Below, one piece after another: positions 25,001 to 34,200 of a stretch of DNA of 64,000 bases (position 1 is its first letter; each line of letters opens with the position of its first letter). A program made the position numbers and the translations under genes. The stretch covers positions 23,297,019 to 23,361,018 of the forward strand of contig CM049306.1 of NCBI GenBank assembly GCA_026874595.1, read 5' to 3'. The notes beneath the pieces are model-generated. The model was not told the DNA's origin. It worked only from the letters and a program-made list of their open reading frames with translations, and made no database searches. The DNA comes from Sipunculus nudus (Eukaryota > Annelida > Sipuncula > Golfingiida > Sipunculidae).

Positions 25001-25314
25001 ACATTATGCTGAATTTTGGATTCCTAGGTCTTACGGTTTCAAAACGTGCCACATCTACGGACGGACGGACGGACGGACAGACGGACGGACGACGGACAAT
25101 GGACCACGACTATAGCTCAGATGACTTATAGTCAGCTGAGCTAAAAATTAAATCCCAAAACTATCTCCCATCAATAGGTTATGGTCAAGATTCAAATTAT
25201 ATAGCAGCCTCTAAAATGTGCTTACCTGTAGGGATTAGGATATCGTGCCCAAAAACCACTTGCTACTTGGTCCCACGGGAATTTGAGAACACCACAAGCC
25301 TGATAGAACTTCAT
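10065..25314 (-). CDS. PRELID1: PRELI domain protein (PRELID1 orthologue), mitochondrial lipid transfer
   Basis: Coding exons, in transcript order, are 25226-25314, 14723-14939 and 10065-10436. They splice in frame (89+217+372 nt) to 225 residues, against about 219 in human. The start MKFYQACGVLKFPWDQV followed by FWARYPNPYS and SHVLTEDTV matches the PRELI/MSF1 N-terminus. RLLTKTNKMPKWGER, EESIVDPKEKTLTTYTRNV, LEEKCTYSVN and AWIKSSVFGLSR continue it. The domain covers about residues 1-175. The tail is Lys/Ala/Glu-rich and helical (KQARERATELAKRKAEQ), as in PRELID1. In the family, PRELID1 with TRIAP1 carries phosphatidic acid across the intermembrane space for cardiolipin synthesis. Slowmo/PRELID3 is excluded because its N-terminus differs. 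Introns of 4.3 and 10.3 kb are full of repeats. The start is the first ATG after a splice acceptor at 25345. Confidence 0.93.
10437..10777. other. PRELID1 intron 2, unique part
   Basis: Nothing recognisable: AT-rich intron sequence between the last coding exon and a foldback MITE. Confidence 0.5.
10778..11373. mobile_element. Foldback MITE with CpG-bearing inverted arms, 596 bp
   Basis: The ends are AGGGTGCCTTTCCATTCATG and the inverse of AGGGTGCCTTTCAATACATG, differing at two positions. Further in, the arms stay partly complementary: CCCTTTCCATATGTGC on the left matches GCACATATGGAAAGGG on the right. The arms are much richer in CpG (gcgcatgcgg, ccgcatgcgg) than the host intron. No ORF of note. 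No convincing target duplication was found. A related element lies at 48094-48618. Confidence 0.75.
11374..11639. other. PRELID1 intron 2, unique part
   Basis: AT-rich intron with no repeat or exon seen. Confidence 0.4.
11640..12470 (+). repeat. Family C tandem-core element with 3' hairpin
   Basis: Three units of about 300 bp are marked by TCAAGGTCACCCATCT at 11681, 11985 and 12280 (spacings 304 and 295), each followed by a 'gatatcccgctcac'-like line. The ggtggcgccac palindrome occurs in the first two units. The element ends with a short acgg-rich tract (about 12400-12418) and a hairpin AGCCCATCAGCC...GGGCTGAGGGCT followed by AAAAA at 12470. The layout (tandem core, ACGG tract, terminal hairpin, A-run) parallels family D and oyster pearl elements. 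The 5' boundary is not clear. Confidence 0.7.
12472..13895 (+). mobile_element. Family B element with alternating palindrome array
   Basis: It begins with the B start (ctagaatactggtagtcaac, then tgtatccgcca) directly after family C's terminal A-run, and ends in a partly decayed hairpin near 13850-13895 (tagtatccacacaactttg, then agcggatacaa). Eight copies of the ggtggcgccacc palindrome or its decayed forms lie at 12618, 12749, 12878, 13027, 13153, 13299, 13427 and 13576, with spacings mostly alternating near 128 and 148. ORFs reading ...NVGGAT... are by-products of the palindrome and not genes. Confidence 0.8.
13896..14722. other. PRELID1 intron 2, unique part with poly(C)/(CA) tract
   Basis: Contains a 13-base poly(C) run at 14030-14042 followed by a short (CA)n. 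No exon is supported by splice sites. Confidence 0.45.
14940..15204. other. PRELID1 intron 1, beginning of the repeat-rich part
   Basis: No recognisable feature apart from the splice acceptor (tcattacag on the minus strand) at 14940-14948. Confidence 0.4.
15205..16955 (+). mobile_element. Best-preserved family B element, ten-palindrome array
   Basis: The left end reads ctagaatacgggtagtcgac and contains the hairpin GTAGTCG-acaag-CGACTAC. The right end is a hairpin GTATCCGCAAAAC-ttc-GTTTTGGCGGATAC at about 16926-16955. Between them lie ten copies of the palindrome GGTGGCGCCACC (two with one changed base) at 15361, 15512, 15643, 15792, 15923, 16072, 16203, 16351, 16482 and 16631. Spacings alternate 149-151 and 131 bp, a ~280-bp higher-order unit. 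A unique ~300-bp right segment with a gcggcggcgg stretch follows. No transposase. It is non-coding and lies in PRELID1 intron 1. Confidence 0.85.
16956..17754. other. PRELID1 intron 1, unique part
   Basis: No exon or repeat family recognised. The longest ORF here (17303-17527) has no splice or homology support. Confidence 0.4.
18771..19590. repeat. Local duplications: GA-rich block and flanking segment
   Basis: A block of about 115 bp, GA-rich and then ctctggtaattactgcctga, occurs nearly identically at about 18858-18975 and 19458-19578. A neighbouring ~85-bp segment (tctctgtatatattttcttc up to gcgaaggagca) occurs at 18771-18852 and 18977-19052. These are recent local copies inside an older diverged array. 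Confidence 0.8.
20088..20940 (+). repeat. Cluster of long poly(G) runs
   Basis: Uninterrupted G runs of 18 (20088-20105), 13 (20646-20658) and 16 (20925-20940) bases follow another of 13 at 18730-18742. Each sits at about the same place in a diverged core unit, just before a 'gatgggagttacaac'-like line in three of the four. They look like expanded microsatellites of the unit. Confidence 0.75.
22038..24684 (+). mobile_element. Family D pearl-like element, complete copy, nested
   Basis: The 5' end is acaagggacctatgggtcac with GCTCAGC beyond it. The 3' end has (ACGG)n at about 24596-24630, then a hairpin TAGCTCAGATGAC...GTCAGCTGAGCTA and AAAA. The copy at 59556-62200 is nearly the same throughout and of the same length (~2.65 kb), which defines both boundaries. 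The interior has at least two imperfect core repeats ('gtgccatggtcaaagttggg' at about 23398 and 24072). No ORF above ~70 codons, so it is non-autonomous. It is inserted into a related older element. Confidence 0.85.
24596..25085 (+). repeat. (ACGG)n tracts
   Basis: Two short tandem tracts of CGGA/ACGG with one CAGA interruption, at about 24596-24630 and 25058-25088. They belong to the 3' ends of the nested and the outer element. The first is longer. The copy at about 62106-62145 has the same layout. Confidence 0.85.
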
Positions 25315-25344
25315 GATTTTTCCTCCTCCTTGGAACACACAACT
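25315..25344 (-). other. PRELID1: PRELID1 5' UTR segment in the first coding exon
   Basis: A minus-strand splice acceptor (attgtgtttcag) ends at 25345. The 30 bases between it and the ATG are G/A-rich with no upstream ATG. So the transcript has at least one non-coding exon further right. Confidence 0.6.
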
Positions 25345-28300
25345 CTGAAACACAATAAAAGTACAGCTGTAGGAACCAGTTATTACAGCCGGGGTATCAG
25401 ATTGGGTTGTGTGTGAAGAATCTGAGAATAGGAAGCTGTTTCATCCCAGTTTTCATTACAATATGACTTGTCCAACCAGCAGTAAAAATAAGAATGTACA
25501 AGATATATCTTCAAGGGAAGTCACATACATTTTTTTGAGTAAGTACCAAATCAGTCGGCAAACAGGTGCACCACTATTGTCTTTGGTCGTCTTAGAGATG
25601 GCCCAATGAGAAGTCATGACACATAGAAATCCATGAAATTGCAAATATTTTATCATATTAGCTCCCCAACATATGACAGAATAGTGTAGTACAAAATCTG
25701 GAAGAACATTTCAGATTGAACATTTTCCCCTATGGTGATGAATTGTGTGATCATTTCAAATAAGGATGTACACAGAAAAGAACTGGTTATTTAAAGAACC
25801 TGTACATATTTGCACTGGTTTGATTTTAGCCAGTGGAAATACTGAACTATACATTACTGTGATTTTCACAGCATGTTCTTCTTAACTTCTTGAAATGTCT
25901 GTCAGTTATTGAATTTGATGTCTCGCTGCTCAACTTCCTAATTTCATGGTTGACTACACCAACAACTGAGCTAGAGTCGAAAAGTAAATAAGCGGTTTTT
26001 GCCCATCAAATAATACATATATATATATACATACACTAGAAATTGGGGACCTGTTGCAGAGGAAGGGTATATTGTGTGGCCAGACCCGTAAGGTAGCGAA
26101 CTCCCCAGATCCTTAAGGTAGCCACATCCGGTGGACGACAGGGAACCAATTTATATGTCTTTGTGGCAATGGGCCAAGGTCAGCATGGGCGAGCGCTATG
26201 TGAGAGTGCGCAACTGATCTGTGATGTGATGCTGCCGGGAATTCAATTGTGTGTAAGTGGAAGGGCAAAACTGGTGTGTATTCTGTATTCTGTAAGTTAG
26301 GGCATCTGACTGATGCTGATAGTAAAACTGGCCCACGTTCATGGCTCGTTTCTGCAGAAGTTCTGGAACAAACATACAGACAGGACAATTTTAGTAATAT
26401 ATAGAAAAAGAGAGCACTGGCTTGTATATGTGCTAGGTTTAGCCAAGAGATTTAGGTCATATTTCAGACTCTACATCACACTTGTACTGTTCAAGGAATA
26501 ATCATATGATTATTGAATTTGTTAAGGTGCAGTACTGGTATATAGGTGACCTGCTGCAAACTGGCATTACTCATACTAGTCTAGAATAAGACTGAATTGA
26601 CTAGGTTACTTCAGTCTCGAGAAAGCATTCATTTTCTGAGGAGCAAAATATGTGTCTTACAAAATAAATTTGCGCGACCTAAATTTTCAATGAAAAAGTG
26701 ACAAAAAGAGGTTAAAGATACATCATTTTCCTCCATGCATATTTTATAACAAGTTCGGATAGAAAATGATACTTGCCACAATATCTGAATCTGTTTTTTT
26801 TACGACGCAGAATGGGCTTCTCAGATCTCGATCCTTCTGCTTGCCATTACCTCGGCAAGCCGCTTTCCAATTGGCCAGTGTCTCACAACAAGCTGTTTCA
26901 TTTGAATGGATATGATGACAACAAACGCATGTGTTTCCAAAAACGCAAGAGTTTGCCAGATAATAAATAAAGGTCAGATCAATGAGATCATTGCTGTAAA
27001 TTGAGAATAAAGTGATCTTTCTGATAAAAGTTTGTAATAGCCCACCAATCAGTTCACTGAAAACTTTCCATGGTGAAAAATAAACATGTTTAAGATAAAC
27101 ACGCACTTTTACACAGAAGCAGTCTATGGGCTATGCACACTCCACCTAGAGTAAAAAGGCCTTACCACTTAATTATATGCATGCATGGTCACTTTGGTCA
27201 GATGGCTGCACGATGGTTGATAGCTGTCAGTCGACAAATGGATGGTCATACAAGGAAAAATAAAGTTGTGTAAATAGCATTTTTGTCTAAAACTGTTGAA
27301 ATAAACACCCTTAAACCATTTGAGAATAAAATTTATGTGCATCAGCAGTTATCTTCCATGTTTTCATGTTATTATCTTATAAGAGAGCTTGCTCTCGATT
27401 CTCTGCAACAATTTTCCATGACTTTAGTTGTTAATGATAATAATGGAATTCAGGTCCCATGACAATACTCTTACTTGATTTTTCCTTTGAAGTTAGTTTG
27501 ATAGTCATTTTTTATGTTCATCTTATAAAAATGTGTGCATGTTGATAAAATCATCTCAAATCTAGTGCAACCGGGACACTAAATATTTAAGCCAGAATAA
27601 TAGCTATCACTTTTTCCAACTTTCCCATGTTGTATATTAGGTCAAGGACACCCCCAGTTTTCAGGACTTCTTCAAGTTAGGTACGTACTTAAAAGGAAAG
27701 AGCCTAGTTAAATCAAAGTACGAAGAACAGAGCCTTCATCTTATCAACTGCCGATCACTATATCCATATTATCTCCATATTAAGTCAATTTTATTGGTAA
27801 GGCCGACACTAGCATCATATTGACCCTCTGGCATTACGACCAGATTACTAGCGCCAGAGTGTCATTACATCTATGTCTGAGGAACGCATTAATGAAAATG
27901 CAAATATTTTTGTAAATATTTATATGCAAATATATAAACTGTCAATCAACATAAACCAGACGAATCGTTAGCATTTTGTGTACTTTCTAATAATACTAAA
28001 CATGAGCGAGAAAAATTCTGTTTTAACCCAGCACATTGGCAAAACCTTTGGCGTGTTTGTTGAATTTATGACCCCATGAACACAAGCATGGCTCGCACGG
28101 GTTACAGGAAATGACCCGTGTCCATGGAGACAGTGTTTAAGTTTGGGTTGTGAGCTCACATGTATACTATATTGTGTAAATATTTAGCATAATATTGTGA
28201 TTATGGGCAGTTAACCAAGATATGAATGCAACCTGATGCAAGACCACTGGGATACATTCCTAGATATAACTTTATCACGATTCAAGTAGGCTTAATTACA

Positions 28301-28959
28301 GGCCCGGCTACCAGCCCAATTATCCAATTGCCTACTGAGTGGGGTTGTCACAAGAGCTAGGTTGACACAGGACTATCTTTGAGGAGGTTCTCTGCACAGT
28401 ACGTTAAATTCAATATATTGTGAGCGTATTATCACATGGGCAACATCAACTTAATGTTAGAATGAAGAATTAATTACTATTTCAACAGAATTAGTATAGT
28501 TAATTAAAATTCTATTGTTGATTGAAACCTTGTCAAAGACTGTCTCGTGTCGGCATGCATTCTTGTCAACTGGCATCCAATCAGGTCGCCCAACTTATTG
28601 AATATTGGCAGTAGCTCTGAGCAAAAACTGACCAAATAATTGACTTAATAATATTTTATAATATGGAGGAAATATAGATAAAGTGATCGCCAGTTGGTAG
28701 ACGAAGGCCCTGTTTTTCGTACTGCGATTTCAGGACAGCCGTCCTTCCTTTAAGGTACGTATCTAAATCGTAGGATGTCCTTAACACTGCGGTCTGCCCT
28801 GACCTGTTATATTGCACTATTTGCCTCAGTGTTGACAGACGGCCGACTCCGGAGAGGTCATCTTGGGTGACAGGCCAGGCCCTGATGGGACAGAAACAGG
28901 GTCAAACTGGAAAATTCAGAACTTAAAATAATCTGGATATGAACTAAAGATACACTTAC
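25345..28959. other. Presumed PRELID1 5' UTR intron
   Basis: No coding exon was recognised. The block 26100-26390 is richer in GC than its surroundings but has no splice-bounded reading frame I can support. The rest is AT-rich. Confidence 0.35.
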
Positions 28960-29145
28960 CACTTGTCAATCATTACACATGGAATTGAATTCACTGGCCG
29001 GTGTTCAGTGACAACTAGATTCTGTCTAAGGTTTGCATCATGTGTCTCTGCACGCTCACGCTGCTGTGAGCCGTGGGTGGAAAAAGGTCAAGGAGAAGAA
29101 ATCAACGGATAACTACCATTCCATTGGCTGAAAATCACGTGCTCG
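28960..29145 (-). promoter_or_regulatory. PRELID1: Candidate PRELID1 first exon and promoter
   Basis: On the minus strand a strong donor (caagtg|gtaagtg) ends a possible exon at 28960. About 165 bases upstream lie a CCAAT box (29123-29127) and a palindromic E-box CACGTG (29136-29141), within a locally less AT-rich stretch. These are normal promoter elements for a housekeeping mitochondrial gene. The link to the acceptor at 25345 is inferred; no transcript evidence is available. Confidence 0.4.
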
Positions 29146-29556
29146 CATGGGAACCGATGTGGGTATTTTTGTTAATTAGAGGATCACAATGTTGGTAGTC
29201 TGATTAATTATTATTGATTTTTATTTCAGATCAGTATGATTACCAATAACTACGCTGAATATATATTATTCAAGTTTAATAAGATCATGGCTATTTGATA
29301 TTCATTTCTGGGTAACCTATAGACATTCAGTCTTTCAGACCCAGAGTTTTAGAAGAAAGAAGCGTATTTGAGCAGACGATCAGATCAGCTGACGTTGGTG
29401 GCGTACAAATCTTCATTTTGTGAAACGTTAACAATAAATTATATTCTACGCTCATATCCTTTTTAAATATTCCCTTTATTAATATGGCAAAGGGGTATTT
29501 TTCTTGTTAAAAATACAAGGTTGTATTGTAACTTGTAAGGAACCAATTTTAACACT

Positions 29557-30260
29557 ATAGTTCGTTCCAGCACCCCTGTCCACCTGTTTTTTCGCGATTA
29601 TCTCTACATAAGACAAACTTGCAAAACTAAATTTGCACCAATGGCATAAAGAGGCAAAAGCGTAATTTTTGGTACCTTACCTAATCAAAATATATATATT
29701 ATTCACTTTAGTCTTTACGGCCTGGTTGACATATCTCATATATATCCGTGGTTCATGGCGTCCCTAATAAGTGGCCATTGTTTATCCTCCTTGGATATGG
29801 AGATAAAGTAATGTGACGTAACAGTGAAGCGCGTGCACGCGGAGAATACAATTCTCGCTGTAAACAGGGGTCGGCAGCTCTTGATTATTGGTCCCATGAA
29901 TATGGGCGCCTCTTTAGTACGTCACGTCTATTATGACGTCATCACTAATCCCTGTTATGCCCATTTCACAGATTAGTGGCAAGATGTCGCTAAAGAATAG
30001 ACTAGTTACTCATAAAATGGTTTTAAATTGTTTATAGGAAAATAACATAAGGTAGGTTATTATTTCCATATTAGTTAATTACGCTTTTTCCTCTTTCTTC
30101 CCCAAGGTCAAAAAGTTCTGGCGTAAATAATCGCGAAAAAACAGGTGGACAGGGGTACTGGAACGGACTATAGTCCATCTCTGGACCCTTGTGTCCTATG
30201 TTAGACCTGATGGACGGTCCATCAGGTCTAACATAGGACACAAGGGTCCAGAGAAGGACT
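29557..30260. mobile_element. MULE-like MITE with long TIRs, 11-bp target duplication and CRE sites
   Basis: An 11-bp direct repeat ATTTTAACACT flanks the element (29546-29556 and 30261-30271). The left arm (29557-29602) and the inverse right arm (about 30127-30173) match over ~46 bp with two differences; both read ...CACCTGTTTTTTCGCGATTA. Long TIRs with 9-11 bp duplications are characteristic of Mutator-like elements. To the right of the right arm, still inside the duplication, is a near-perfect 93-bp palindrome. The interior carries TGACGTCA (29934-29941) and TGACGTAA (29814-29821). No ORF. An older copy lies at 39219-39815. Confidence 0.75.
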
Positions 30261-30262
30261 AT
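30170..30262. repeat. 93-bp near-perfect palindrome
   Basis: Arms of 46 bp (30170-30215 and 30217-30262) are complementary with a single mismatch around one central base. It would form a long snapback hairpin as RNA or cruciform DNA. It overlaps the right arm of the MULE-like MITE. Confidence 0.9.
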
Positions 30263-30271
30263 TTTAACACT

Positions 30272-31287
30272 GGCCAGTGGTGCACGATGCATGTGCTATG
30301 TGGCGTTTTCCAGCTGGTCACGCCCCCCCCCCCCCCCCCTGAATCGTACCAGTCAAATGATGAGATTTTCAATGAATATTATAACGAGGGTACATATGTA
30401 TATCGGTTTAACTCAAGTATAAGGTAGGGGACTATGGGCCGTATGGCTGTATGGGAGTGGGTACTTTTAGCCATTATTTTATTTTGAATGCTTTGAATAT
30501 GTTATCTCTTGAATTTTCAACATACTGGCAATACTGGGTTGATTTTCTAAATGAAATGAAATAGCTGAAATAAAATTTTGAGATGAAACTTGCAAATTGG
30601 TGTAAAGTTAGTAGCATTTTGAACATTCATATCTCTTAAAGTTACGCACTTAATAAATCAGGAATGTTTAAGCAAACTACCTTGGAATTTAATATTTAGC
30701 TCATCTAACCATACATTTAACCTGTTGTGACAACTATTAATTACATTTACACAATCAAATGTGTCATTTGAATAGTTCACATGTCACTTGGTCTCATGGT
30801 CAGTTGTTCCTTTTTCCAAAGTTAGATGGTTCAAGACCACAATTTTCATTTATTACTCCATACCATGAACACCTAATTGTCTTGTTTTAACATGCATATC
30901 AAATTAAGTTTATTCTAATTTAAAAGTTAAATATTTTTTACAGCATGTTATATGAGTTAATAAGACTACCGGTAAGTTTAATGTAGCATTAAGCTCATCT
31001 CCACTTTTTTCCTTATACTGTCATTTACAGGGTTACATATGTTCCCAGTGGTATTTAACATGTATATTTCAGTCACATAATTGAAATACTGATACTTTTA
31101 CAAATATTTGATAATTAGAGGCTCCTTCATCTTCATGTAGACCTTTAATTTGCACAGTCATTAATTCTGTTAGGATTTTATACAAATATTCTCATAGTCA
31201 ATTTCAGCTGAATGTCCCTTGTTTGTCTTTAAATTCAGATTATTGGTTCAAGTTTTATTAACTTGTAGATTTATTTCTACAGTTAAA
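30272..31287 (+). other. POLN upstream region
   Basis: Contains a 17-base poly(C) run (30323-30339) and AT-rich sequence. A splice acceptor (tttatttctacag) ends at 31282, five bases before the POLN ATG, so a non-coding first exon should lie in this region. I could not place it. A weak tRNA-like block (30785-30850) may be an old SINE. Confidence 0.35.
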
Positions 31288-34200
31288 ATGAGTGGTGTGT
31301 GGATACCCCTGAAGAGACCTCCACCTCCAGGTGAAATATCTGGACTGTCCCCTGATGCAGAAAGGGTCTTGTTGGCTTTGAAGCAAAGACATGAAGAGAA
31401 GATAGCATACAGACAACGTTTGATGACAAGACCAGGTGTGGCATAGCCATTTGTGTTAAGTGTTCACAGGAACAACCAAGAGCTAAGTAAAGATATTTAT
31501 TTAATCTTATTTGCAAATCCCTCAAACATAACATCAACCAGTATGACACCATTGAACCCTCATGGATATTTCTTAAATAGCCAAATATCATGTTTTCATT
31601 GCTGATTGCGATAGAAATAAAAACTGCATGATATGAATCCTCTGACATGAAGGGGAAATTGATACTTTTATTACAGTGCCTGTCCTCTCTGTATTAAATT
31701 TATATGATCAGTTTGTTCTGTGAAATAATGGAAAGCAGGTAATCAACATTTTATGTAAATTCATGTTTTCCAAGGAATTTAAAAATTATATCCTGGGGCT
31801 CCCTGAAGAAAGATACAAAGCAGTTTGTCAACAAATTGACAACAATGCTTAAAGAGACTTATTTGTGGATGTTGTTAAATCTTATATTAATTAAGATATG
31901 TCTTATTGGCTAATTTAATGTTTAGGACATGTTTATTAACCTTTCCTCTTTACTTGTCAGATCCACAAAAGTACTACAAAACACTCTACAATAGGCAGTT
32001 TGGGTCATCACCTAAAAACAAAACTGACAGAGGGGACAATATCAGTGGAGTTTTCAGCCAACCGCCAAGTGAATTCTCAACACCTAGGCTTTACAACCTA
32101 GGTACACCTTCCAGTAGTAACAACTTAAACATAAGAAATCCTTCTCCATTAAGTAACAGGGATTCATTTGGCTACAATCAGTTGCAAGATGAGTCTGAAG
32201 TACCAGAGATCATACCTGCAAGGAATCAAATTCAGCCTGGTCTTGAAGCCAGTTTCAGTCCACCACAAAGAAGTTCATATGAAAAACCAACAGAAACTTC
32301 TGATGATCAGATGGAGATAACAGGTGCATGTAAAGGATCGTTAGATCAAGACCTTTTGCTGGAGGAACATCATAATACATTGATGAATGATATGTACACT
32401 GAGGAAGAAATTTATGCCAAGAATATTGCAAATTTGTCTCAGTCAGCTTGGTCCTTTGTACCACCACCATGCCCAACTTTGTTTCATGAACCCAAAGTCA
32501 ATGCCAGAGCTTCAGAATTCACAACTGTATCCAGACAATATGATGTAGCAAAAGATTCATATGTTCCAGTTTCTTATCAGGCCAGAGACTCACACACAAT
32601 GGCAAATGATTGTTTAAGCACAAATAATAACGGGTCAAACAAATTGAATGAAGGAGGTGAAGACAGCATAGGTGATCCAGTGCTTGATCAAGTTACAGAC
32701 TGTCATCTGGATTTAGATAATGAGTATCAATTTGATGCCATGTCTCAGTTTCAAGAACAGACAGGAGATAAGTCTCCACCTCTAGACCTGAGTCCTCATG
32801 TATGGCCAAATCAAATGAACATTGTGCAGGATGTGAGATGTAGAACAGAAAACAAGTTCTGTGGTGACCATGTTGAATACACAAATTCTGAGAAATCCAC
32901 AGTGTTTCCAGAAAATATGGACTGCCAGGCTGAGACTGAACATGTAAATAATCAAAGACCCACACATTTATATCAGGAACCTTCTTCAGGAAATGAAAAT
33001 AGAAGTCCTACTGTATGCCCAGAAGAGGAATCATCAAAGTTAAATACAGCAGGTTCAACTTCATCCTTCACACAAGGGTGTGGTATAGAGTCAAGTGGTA
33101 ACCCAAGTGTGAAAGGGTTGGTTCAGCAACAGATAGATGGTTACTTTGGATCCACTGACAAACCACATCATATCACTTCATCCAGCACTGTAACTCAGCA
33201 GAAAAGTGATACCCTTTTAGAACACAATAATGATCATGACATGCATTTGGGCGTATCAAAGAGGATGAGATTGGGAACGACATATATTAAAATTGACAGT
33301 CAACAAAACATGCCATCATCTATTGAGAGAAGACTCCATGAAATCAAATCAAAGAGGTACATTGTACAGGTTTTTTTTCTGGTGTTTCACAGACAGTTCA
33401 TGAGAAATTATATGCATTTTTACATGCTTATGTATGGCATTAATGTATATGATGAGATTAAATAACAGCAGGTCCTAGTCAACCTTAGTTGATGGTCCTG
33501 ATAATGTGGATATCATATCTTTCATGTTTCTAATAAGTGCATTATCATTTTATACTCAGTTGAATATCTGTTTACTTTTTAATATGGAGGTATAATCAAA
33601 TTTGTTAAGCTAAATGATTACTTTCATTATGTTTTCATACAGAATTTCTGTGCCTCCTGAAATTTGTGGTAGTTCTGAAATTTGCAAATGTTCCATTGAA
33701 ACTTGCAGATGGATCGGAGATGTTGGAGAAAAATGATTCAGACTTTTTTTTTTTATAAATCCTAATAATACTGATTGAGACTTAGCCAATATATATAACC
33801 AGAATTTCTGGGTTCTTGACAAATTTAAGATTTATGTAAAGGAATACATCTGTTTGTTTAGGGAATAAGAACTCTGTATAGTTTGACCTCTGTGCAGAAT
33901 GCTTGTTCATGAAACAATGGGTATATGTGTATATTTTTAGATTAAAGAAGAATTGCCCTTCATCTGAATACAGTATTTCAGCAGTATCTACAGGTAAACT
34001 AAATTAACTCCACTGATTTGCGTGATAAAAAAATATAGAAGAAAGGATTGCATAGGGTAATAGACTGAAAGTGACACTTAATATGCATATTTGATTCATG
34101 CAGCGACTATATGTATATATACTCTTTTTTCATTATATTAGTGTCTGAATGTATCTGCAGTCTGTATTACATTGTGTAGGTCACTATCATCATCCTAATT

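Larger units (their letters stand above)
17755..25147 (+). mobile_element. Outer pearl-like element (older), interrupted by a younger family D copy
   Basis: It starts with the shared 5' signature (acaagggacctatgggtcac then gacgctcagctg) at 17755. Its sequence from about 21,150 to 22037 matches the interior of family D. It is cut at 22037 by a complete D copy and resumes at about 24681 exactly where D's interior would continue, ending at 25147 with its own (ACGG)n tract, hairpin and A-run. The region 18,400-21,100 holds diverged core units (repeated 'gggagttacaa', 'acaggaaaaaa' and 'gttgacagttca' lines). That 17755 is this element's true start is inference; the right half is clear. Confidence 0.55.

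Noticed and set aside
26113-26388. 91-codon minus-strand ORF in a GC-richer block
   Set aside because: No acceptor or donor frames it and the peptide resembles nothing I know; it may be repeat-derived.
30785-30850. Possible tRNA or SINE (ggttcaagacc B-box-like)
   Set aside because: The A box is poor and no acceptor stem is visible; too weak to annotate on its own.
31906-31960. ATG upstream of POLN exon 2 as an alternative start
   Set aside because: It lies in intron 1; the exon 1 frame (MSGVWIPLKR) joins exon 2 in phase through good splice sites.
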